Shown one piece after another: positions 35,515 through 64,000 of a stretch of DNA of 64,000 nucleotides. The stretch's first letter is position 1. The number at the start of each line of letters is the position of its first letter. This DNA comes from Glandiceps talaboti (Eukaryota > Hemichordata > Enteropneusta > Spengelidae): positions 11,056,322 to 11,120,321 of the forward strand of contig NC_135570.1 of the NCBI RefSeq assembly GCF_964340395.1. The letters run 5' to 3'. The notes beneath the pieces are model-generated. The model did not search any database. It saw only the letters and a program-made list of their open reading frames with translations, and was not told the DNA's origin. The position numbers were made by a program, and so were the translations under genes.

Positions 35515-38194
35515 TTAATCATGCCATATGTCAGATTTATTGTCTTAATATTTGTTCATATTTAAATGATGAGATGTCAGATTTTGTATACCATGGAACA
35601 TTCTACTATATTGTGTAAAAACAAAATGTATTAAAGGGGCAAAGTCTGTAAATGGATGGTTTTGTGGGGTTATGTTTTAATTCAAATTGAAGGTTACCTA
35701 TGTTATTCTACCTATTGAACCATAATTTGCCATGTCCAGCAACGTCAGAACTTTCACTTTGCATTTAGGCATAAATCATGGAGTAATGACATAATTTATT
35801 GGTAACCAGGAAATTAAACAAGCCTGTTTGTACAATATGAATATGAACAAAGTTGGAAGCTAGTGTGTCGATAATGGATTTCAGAATGAGTTAGCAAGAT
35901 TGTGATTTGGTTAGAAAAATGTAGCTGGTCCAGATTGACTGTGTGACATGCTGGTACAATACAGACTTTCTTATATACTGGTATGAAAGCCGATGTAAGT
36001 AGACAATATGGCTGCTGCCACAATGAGATGATGCAGAAAAAGTAGAGCGATGCGTTTAGTATATTACAGTGTTTTTCCCCCATTCCCTTCAAGACGTGTA
36101 TCAACATCTATTTGCAACCGAGGAACAGTTATGCATGTTTTACGTCAATAACCAACTGGTTCAAAACAGTTTTTACGACCTATAGTGCTACTAGCACTTC
36201 TTAGTAGTACTTGGTATGTGCAACTTGGAGTGCTACTAGCAGAAGCTTTTCTAGACTAGATTGCTCTCTACCATCGAAGTACTAGTCACATTTTTGGTAG
36301 CAGAGGCATTCTGCGACCAGTGCTTCATTGTAGCCAGTAGCACTTTAGGTCACACATTGTGTTTTTGAACCACTCATACGTACGTCATATAACATTTGTA
36401 CACAGACGTCAACAGACAGGCTTTAGTTACAGACTCTTTAAACACAAATATATATGATAAAAATCAAATCAATGTTTTGTCTCTCGACTGGTATGCAGAA
36501 TCTCGATAAGATAATATCTGTTTGTAAATAAGTATTAATTTCCTGTGAAATGGAAATACACCATCTGCATAATATGTATGATTAATTCATTGCTGCATGG
36601 CAGTACAGCAAACTAGTGAAAATTATGACATTATGACAAAGAAACATGTCTCCCAGATCAAAAACAGGTAACATAATTCATAGGAATCAGAATTTCATCA
36701 CCATAATATATAAAAGTTGATGTTAAGATTTTAGTTATGAGCATTTTCAGGATTTTTTTATTTTTATCAGTGTTGTATTTTTTCCTTCATTTTTCTAATA
36801 ACCAAGATATTCAACGTAGAAATCAAACGTTGATGATGTAGACTATAATCAGTTATGTTATATCTATGAGCGATGTCTCTTTCAAGTTATCTTTGATATG
36901 TAAATTTATTGTACTGTGATAAATTTCACTTGCTCACTATTGAGTTGGGTGTGTAGGTAGTATACTATTGTAAAGTACATTGACCGAATCTTACCAGCCT
37001 TCAGTTCACTAAGATAGGCACATACTAAATCTATTGTTTGGTAGATTACACAAGTGGGTGATAGCAGTTCCTCTGTTGTGCGATTCTAATCACCCTGTGA
37101 TCAAGATAGTTTAAACATTGGAAGTCCCAAAACAACACTTTAAGTTCATGGAACTCTAAATATAGTAGTTTCAGAGATACCTCCCTACTGAGACTATAAT
37201 TAAACCAACACCCATTCAATAGCTTATCACTGTTGTTGCGACAATAGTTTTTGTTTGTGTCAATCTTAGTAAACCAGCGGCTCAATTACCAGGATTATAT
37301 CACCACTTCATATTACAACTATTGTATCATACCCAGCCATGTACTCAATCTTTCATTCATAGTAGTTTTCCAAATACATGTATATGTTACTAAGCACGAA
37401 AGTGTTGGGTCTAGCACTTGATAAAAATGCACACAACTTTCAGTTGTAGTATCATAGATGTGTTGCTAACTATATAATTTTTAGTGAGTTGTATTTCACA
37501 TGAAAAATTTCTTCAAAGCAGAGAACCGTCAATCATAGCACTTCACGGGGATGTACTTGCAATTAAGAGGTGTTTTAGTTGTAATAGTAATATCTCACAA
37601 ATATTTTCTAAGCACATAACTTGTAGTATTTAACACACAACGATTTGTTGCTCAGCGCGAAATGTAATATTTCACAAAAATTTGATTCTTTATAGTGCTA
37701 AATTTTGACAATTTAGTGCGAGTTGATTTTGAATGTACCCAAGGACAGTATTTAAAATGCTGCTATGTACAAGTGTATTTGTGATGAAAACTTGAAAATC
37801 CAAAGTTTTGTTTACATCACTGTGAAGTACCAAATCTGGATGGAGAATGACTTCACATCTAAAATATTGAATATATAAGGTACTGAAAAATACAGAAGTC
37901 TGTGATTTTGGGAAAATATTCTTCATCAATATTACATATTCACCTTAATAAAATAAGCGCATACTTTTTGCTGAGCTTTAATAGTGTCCTAGAATATAGT
38001 GTCAATGTTATCATCAGCTCTCATGCTCAACTTAATATCTGATCTCTTTTCCAGTTTTGAATTTTGAAATTTAAACTTTTTTTTTCTTCATTTGAACGGC
38101 AAGATGTATTTTCAAGAGTGGTATGACCATTCTGATGTTGAGTGATATTCAGTGCTTGCAGTGTAATGATAGTATAGAACTTTCAAACTTTCAC
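35515..38194 (+). other. Probable NF-kappa-B 3' UTR and flank
   Basis: AT-rich sequence without coding character between the NF-kappa-B stop and the convergent esterase gene. It is probably mostly a long 3' UTR ending near 38220. Confidence 0.5.
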
Positions 38195-38200
38195 AATAAA
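38195..38200 (+). promoter_or_regulatory. Candidate poly(A) signal of the NF-kappa-B gene
   Basis: AATAAA about 2.7 kb after the stop codon at 35512-35514, and the last AATAAA before the convergent esterase gene. Another AATAAA at about 37948 could give a shorter 3' UTR. Which is used cannot be read from the sequence. Confidence 0.4.
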
Positions 38201-38380
38201 ATGTTATTTAAAATTACAATGCTATCAAAGGATTGTGTTTGGAACAACTGAAGTAAGGGTGTGTGTAAAAAATGAAAGAAAAGCCAAAACATCTGGGAAA
38301 GTTATTTACTATTTTATTCAATGATTGACACAAGTAATGACACAAACGAAAGTTCTTTCCATAACATCTAACATGTCAGA

Positions 38381-38400
38381 TTTATTATATTGAGTTTATT
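38381..38400 (-). promoter_or_regulatory. Candidate poly(A) signals of the carboxylesterase-like gene
   Basis: Two TTTATT motifs (AATAAA on the minus strand) at 38395-38400 and 38381-38386, within 55 bp of the stop codon. They imply a very short 3' UTR. The convergent NF-kappa-B gene would end within about 200 bp. Confidence 0.55.
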
Positions 38401-38433
38401 AGATTTTGAAAAAATAATCTATGCACACAGAGT

Positions 38434-46447
<8,014 letters not shown>

Positions 46448-47229
46448 ACTGCCAAATGTCCCCTATTTGCACTCAATTAGAAATGTCTATCTCAAAGGAT
46501 ATAGCCACACTATTGGTGTACTGGTCAGCTGTGTTTTCCCATGATTTTGTCAAACTGGGCAATATCATTTGTTTTGATAGCAAAGATAAAATGTGACTTG
46601 GTTTAATCAAAATGTGTACATGGCAGAAATAAAAGGAAATTTAAGATAACGATCGAATCATAAATATGATCAGAGTAGAAAGGACATTTAATTTCTAAAT
46701 AATATGACCACCCCATACCACATTCCCTACCCCTTGTCAGAGAACAACACATGACCACTCCATGCCACATCAACATGAAAACATACCTAGAAACACACAT
46801 CATATCATCAGAAAGTTTACCAATTTGCAAGAATGTGATAACAGAACTCAACATTACTACAGGCATATATATACAATGTAGTAACTATTTTTGTACATGT
46901 ACATGCAGCTATACTGTAAACCTGGAAATTTTCACTATAAAAACTTACTTTCGCTGGAAAACAAAAATGCAAAAATAAGTAGTGACTAAAATGCCTTCTT
47001 GTACATAAACACAATGTACCAGTCTGGTAATTAGTGAAAATTAGTCTTTGAGAACTGAAGACTGTAAAATCACAAAGTTTTCCAGTGTCAAAAATATCTA
47101 GGTTTACAATACCACGATGACAACATAACATTGCTAACATTTTGTTATTTTCACGTGTTACCACACCAGATGTTCCCATATCTTATATTTCGATAGAAAT
47201 CAAACAGTCCACGTAATCTAATTGATTAC

Positions 47230-47450
47230 TATGGCATTATCAATTTTGCAACCCATAACACCAAAGTGTTTTCTGTATGTACCACAATCATTTATAGCAT
47301 ACATCATTTATAACATACATATCAAGTGTAAAAGTATACCGTTTCATTTGCTAATACAACCCATAACACCAAAGTAAAGCGTTTTCTGTTTGTACCACAA
47401 ACGTTTATAGCATCCATATCAAGTGTAAAAGTATACTGTTTCATTTGCTA
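47230..47450 (-). repeat. Two copies of the dispersed 69-bp repeat
   Basis: Inverted relative to 28832-29270: AACCCATAACACCAAAG, then TTTCTGT.TGTACCACAA, then TATAGCAT and ATATCAAGTGTAAAAGTATAC. Between the esterase and ACSL genes. Confidence 0.7.
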
Positions 47451-47791
47451 ACTGACAACACACTCCTGATATGCAAGAAAACCTGTCAAATCATAGACGA
47501 ATTAAGGCAGTACAGTAACCAAGCCTTGTATTGACAAAGTTTAGTATTAACACCATGCTGCCCAATTGAAACTCTATAGTCACTCTGGTTTGGTAGCAAT
47601 TTATTTTGCTATAAAACAAACTTGATGAGCAAAATCCAGACCACGTCTGTTTAATAGCCATCTTCTGAACTAACACAAACTTAAATATACATGCCACTCA
47701 ACATGTCACGTTAATGATGACATAAACAAACGTTACAAATATTTAGAAAATAGTATGCTAAAATATCTTTATTATATTGATAATATTTTAC

Positions 47792-47873
47792 CTTGATTAA
47801 TTTGTTACACTTCTCAAAATTATCATTGTGGAGTTGTGAGTTGTCAGGATTATAATCATCTAAGTTTAAAGTT
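47792..47873 (-). other. Possible orphan exon, 82 bp
   Basis: On the minus strand a long pyrimidine run and TTTTAAG acceptor are followed by an open stretch reading LNLDDYNPDNSQLHNDNFEK in one frame, then AATCAAG/GTAAAA as a donor. It lies 0.7 kb beyond the ACSL stop and 1.3 kb upstream of the esterase start. Its entry phase does not fit the last ACSL donor, and its exit does not read into the esterase. It may be a 5' UTR exon of the esterase, an exon remnant, or chance. Confidence 0.25.
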
Positions 47874-48159
47874 CTTAAAACAAAGAAAAGAAAAATGGTA
47901 GCACTTGGTACATTTTCGGCAAGTTTATGACTGAGTATTATAGCATCTCATTTTATTATTTCATGTAGACAAATCATTGGATAATTTTTGCATTCGTACA
48001 TTACTTATAGACTGCAGGTTAGTTACCATTGTTATATTACTTATTAAAATAATTATAAATGTTAGTTTCAAGCACAAGATAACATAGAAATGATCTGTAT
48101 ACATGTACATTGATTAATTCGCACTAATATACCACCAAATATCTATCATACGTTTATTT

Positions 48160-48385
48160 TGTCTGTCTGTCTGTCTGTCTGTGTGTGTGATGGATGCATG
48201 TATGTATGTATGTATGTATGTATGTATGTATGTATGTATGCATGTATGTATGTATGTATGTATGGTATGTATGTATGTACATGTATGTATGTTACATAAT
48301 GCATGTAATATGTAAAATACACACAGACACAGACATACATATGTATGTACGTACGTACGTACCTATGTATGTATGTCTGTGTCTG
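48160..48385. repeat. (GTCT)n and (GTAT)n microsatellites
   Basis: GTCT repeats, then GTAT repeats with small breaks, then GTATGTACGTACGTACC. Just beyond the ACSL stop. A TTTATT (minus-strand AATAAA) at 48388 could be the ACSL poly(A) signal. Confidence 0.85.
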
Positions 48386-48600
48386 TGTTTATTTTGTGGC
48401 CCTAATTTGAAAGACGTATAATACATATATACCGTAGCTTCTTACAACTTGTGAACAAATTTCAAAAAAATTATTATTTCATGCACCTCATACATTTCAG
48501 GGCAATGTTTTGGAATAATACTGAATAATAATGCCTTTACTGTATTCAGAGTATACTCTCATAAATTAGACCTCCTTGTCATGTGATTATAATGATTCAT

Positions 48601-61749
<13,149 letters not shown>

Positions 61750-61789
61750 GGTTTGTGTTTAGAGTTTAAAAAGTCACGGAAGAAGAAAC
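61750..61789 (-). other. 5' UTR part of ACSL coding exon 1
   Basis: A good 3' splice site (pyrimidine run then TTTACAG) ends at 61790, 40 bp upstream of the ACSL start codon, and an in-frame TAA lies within these 40 bases. The gene therefore probably has at least one non-coding exon further upstream (above 61800). A GAATAGAG/GTAAAT donor-like site near 62595 is one candidate end for it. Confidence 0.5.
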
Positions 61790-61954
61790 CTGTAAAGATT
61801 CAACAAGATGGATTGATAATCACGTCTATTAATAGAATGCATACTTTCTTACTCTAGACTATTGGTTGTAGAGAATGCTTAAAAGTTTCGTATTAACTTC
61901 TTAACTATCGATTTGAAAATCGGCATGCCAAAGGTATACTATAAACATATGTCT

Positions 61955-62140
<186 letters not shown>

Positions 62141-62199
62141 CCGATCTTGACTATATTGTATTGCACAGTATTGTATTACGCTCTCCATCTATTTCAATG

Positions 62200-64000
62200 C
62201 CCGCCAAATGGAATAACATATAATTATTACAGCCAACGCACCTCCACCTCCTCCGTGGCCTATATTACCCTGGAAATGTAAAATTGTATGTAACAATGAC
62301 ACATAAAGATAACAGTGATGACCAACTTCAAAAACAGTACTAGTTCATACGAGATTTCTTTACAAATAAACATGGACTTCACATACATAAGGACATTTTC
62401 AAATCTGCTCTCTCCAGCATCCATATCACCGATGTCATAGCTCTTACTCACTTGAACCTCAGACCACTAATATTTTTAGTGGTCTGAGGTTGAACTACTA
62501 GTATATACAGTGGAGTAGACTTCACTGTGAATGCTTGAACACAGGCAATCTGATTAAAATCCGATGTGGTGAAAGCGGCTAGATGTCCTTATTTACCTCT
62601 ATTCATCGTGTTGTGACGTTTGTTTTGTTCGGAGTGATCGCCGCCTTCCCACATCTGAACCGATGTAATCTACAATCCCGTTTAAATCTCGCGCTTTTGA
62701 ATAGCCAATTAGGACGAGCGTTACGTTGGCAGCTTTAAACACTGGAGAAATTGAAATGGATGTTTTGCAAACAGCAGGACACCACTTCCCATTAAAGGCC
62801 ATTCCAAAGATTAGATCGGTTGAAGTAACCATTTTCACTGGGTCGCAACATTGCAATTCAAATTGTAAAACATTTAACTGTCTCTGCAAAACATAGTTTC
62901 AACTAGAAATTGTATTTACCAGTTCTCATGCTTTTTAGCCTTCAAGTTGTTTATGTCGAGTCTATATATTCGCACGCTTCCCTAATTTATACAAGTTGAT
63001 TTTGACTGTGACATCGCACCGCGACAGTGACGAACACGTTGACCACGCCTTTGACATGCATGTTTCAACTATCATCTACAAACATCTACAAATCCGTTTG
63101 GAATTACTAAACTATTGCTGAATAATTATTTCAGGCGACCGAACTTTTGATTTTCACGTTAATAGAAGGATTGAATCAACATCAGTCGAACGATCAACTT
63201 GTTGCTAGTGCCGAAATAAACATTCGCAATACCACGCTATCTACGACAATTTAGTCCAAGTTTTCGAGGTCACTTCACGTCACGTCAAACATGTGACATC
63301 TCATCGGTAATTTCCGGATTTACATTCGTATTAGTTTCACGTTATACCCCAACATAGCCTAACTTAGAACCTTCGTGTAGGTGGATTTTGGCAACGTCCA
63401 TTCAAATCATGAATGTACGTCCTTTAAAAGTTGCGACTACGATTGAACGATCGGCTCTGACCATGTGCACCAGAGCACGTACCTATTGTGCCTTCGTTAA
63501 CTTTCGTTGACAGACAAGATCACATGACGTTACCTACGTATACGTAGTGGAGTGCGTATTTATATTTGTGTGCTATGAATCGCATCGTGTCTAAACAGCT
63601 ACCCGTCTAGTCTAGAATTTTGCATTAGGTAATCCTAAAACGTAAAGCTATATAGGACGTTTTAAAAACCAAGAGTTGTCGTACAAGTAAATGAGGTAAT
63701 GACTAATGTGTAATCAGTAATGACTTGCTTGAGTTGTACGCTTACTATTATCGATCGTAGTCTCACGAAATTGGTTGACACGTGCGTTCGTCACGTACCA
63801 TCATTTATAGTTGTGATGACCGAACAAACAGAAAAACAGTCTCTTGAATTCAGGAACTTCTGTTCAGGTGTGGGTGAATAATAAAATCATGTTTTCGCAG
63901 CATTCATGTGGTTGTTTTTGTCATTCATTAATTGTACATCACTCCCTGGCCAGCTGGGTTATTTGGCCATACGGTTATTTTAGAACAACATGCATCTCAC
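62200..64000. other. ACSL upstream region
   Basis: Probably the ACSL promoter and non-coding first exon. CpG-containing sequence from about 62600 to 63800 is richer in CG than the introns. No coding exon could be supported, and nothing recognisable lies between 63000 and 64000. Confidence 0.4.
62444..62484. repeat. Short hairpin palindrome upstream of ACSL
   Basis: AACCTCAGACCACTAA and its exact inverse flank a few T-rich bases. It could be a small foldback remnant or a structured element in the ACSL 5' region. Confidence 0.45.

Larger units (their letters stand above)
46448..48600. other. Intergenic region between ACSL and the esterase gene
   Basis: About 2.2 kb between the ACSL stop and the esterase start, both on the minus strand. 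It contains the possible orphan exon at 47792, the 69-bp repeat copies at 47230 and the microsatellite at 48160, and should hold the esterase promoter. No clear TATA box was identified. Confidence 0.6.

Noticed and set aside
62195-62272. Hydrophobic frame GGGGGALAVIIICYSIWRAL after a CAG acceptor, a possible missing ACSL anchor
   Set aside because: Runs into TAG with no suitable donor first, and ACSL has an in-frame stop just before its ATG, so it cannot supply the anchor.
62599-62889. 96-codon minus-strand open frame upstream of ACSL
   Set aside because: No recognisable domain; stops before a donor-like site and cannot be joined in frame to ACSL. May overlap the 5' UTR.

Overview
The window is nuclear DNA from an animal. 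It is AT-rich, with spliced genes, GT-AG introns that are often long, and dense short interspersed and tandem repeats. An NF-kappa-B p105/p100 gene that keeps its Rel domain, glycine-rich region, ankyrin repeats and death domain points to a non-vertebrate bilaterian, for example a hemichordate, cephalochordate, mollusc or brachiopod. The sequence alone does not settle the phylum. No bacterial, organellar or CRISPR features were seen.

Four protein genes were rebuilt exon by exon with consistent reading phase. (1) On the minus strand from 7974 to the left edge: a nuclear-looking protein with two zinc fingers, a degenerate tyrosine-recombinase-like domain and an acidic tail. Its last exon runs off the window. 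(2) On the plus strand, 17033-35514: a 17-exon NFKB1/NFKB2-type gene of 1,128 residues. (3) On the minus strand, 46447-38434: a nine-exon secreted carboxylesterase/cholinesterase-like enzyme of 558 residues with an intact Ser-Glu-His triad. (4) On the minus strand, 61749-48601: a 19-exon long-chain acyl-CoA synthetase of the ACSL1/5/6 type, 663 residues, apparently without the usual N-terminal membrane segment. Genes 2 and 3 converge, with poly(A) signals about 200 bp apart. Genes 3 and 4 run head to tail. They do not form a known operon or pathway; the neighbourhood looks like ordinary animal gene order.

The rest is introns and intergenic DNA rich in mobile elements: an internally deleted Tigger/pogo element, a LINE remnant, tRNA-derived SINEs, a 1.4 kb element with 78-bp inverted repeats, several foldback elements and a short MITE family. 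Minisatellites have units of 42, 49, 67, 69 and 87 bp, and microsatellites are common.

The most unusual signal is that, in two unrelated genes, the exon 3' end or its 5' splice site has been copied into the downstream intron. This happened three times in the NF-kappa-B gene (as a 52-bp exon copy, a duplicated GTAAGT donor, and a 67-bp minisatellite carrying donor-like sequence) and once in the esterase gene (an 87-bp array with three extra donor copies). A second notable item is a 38-bp perfect palindrome flanked by a 7-bp direct repeat, which looks like a very small transposon insertion.
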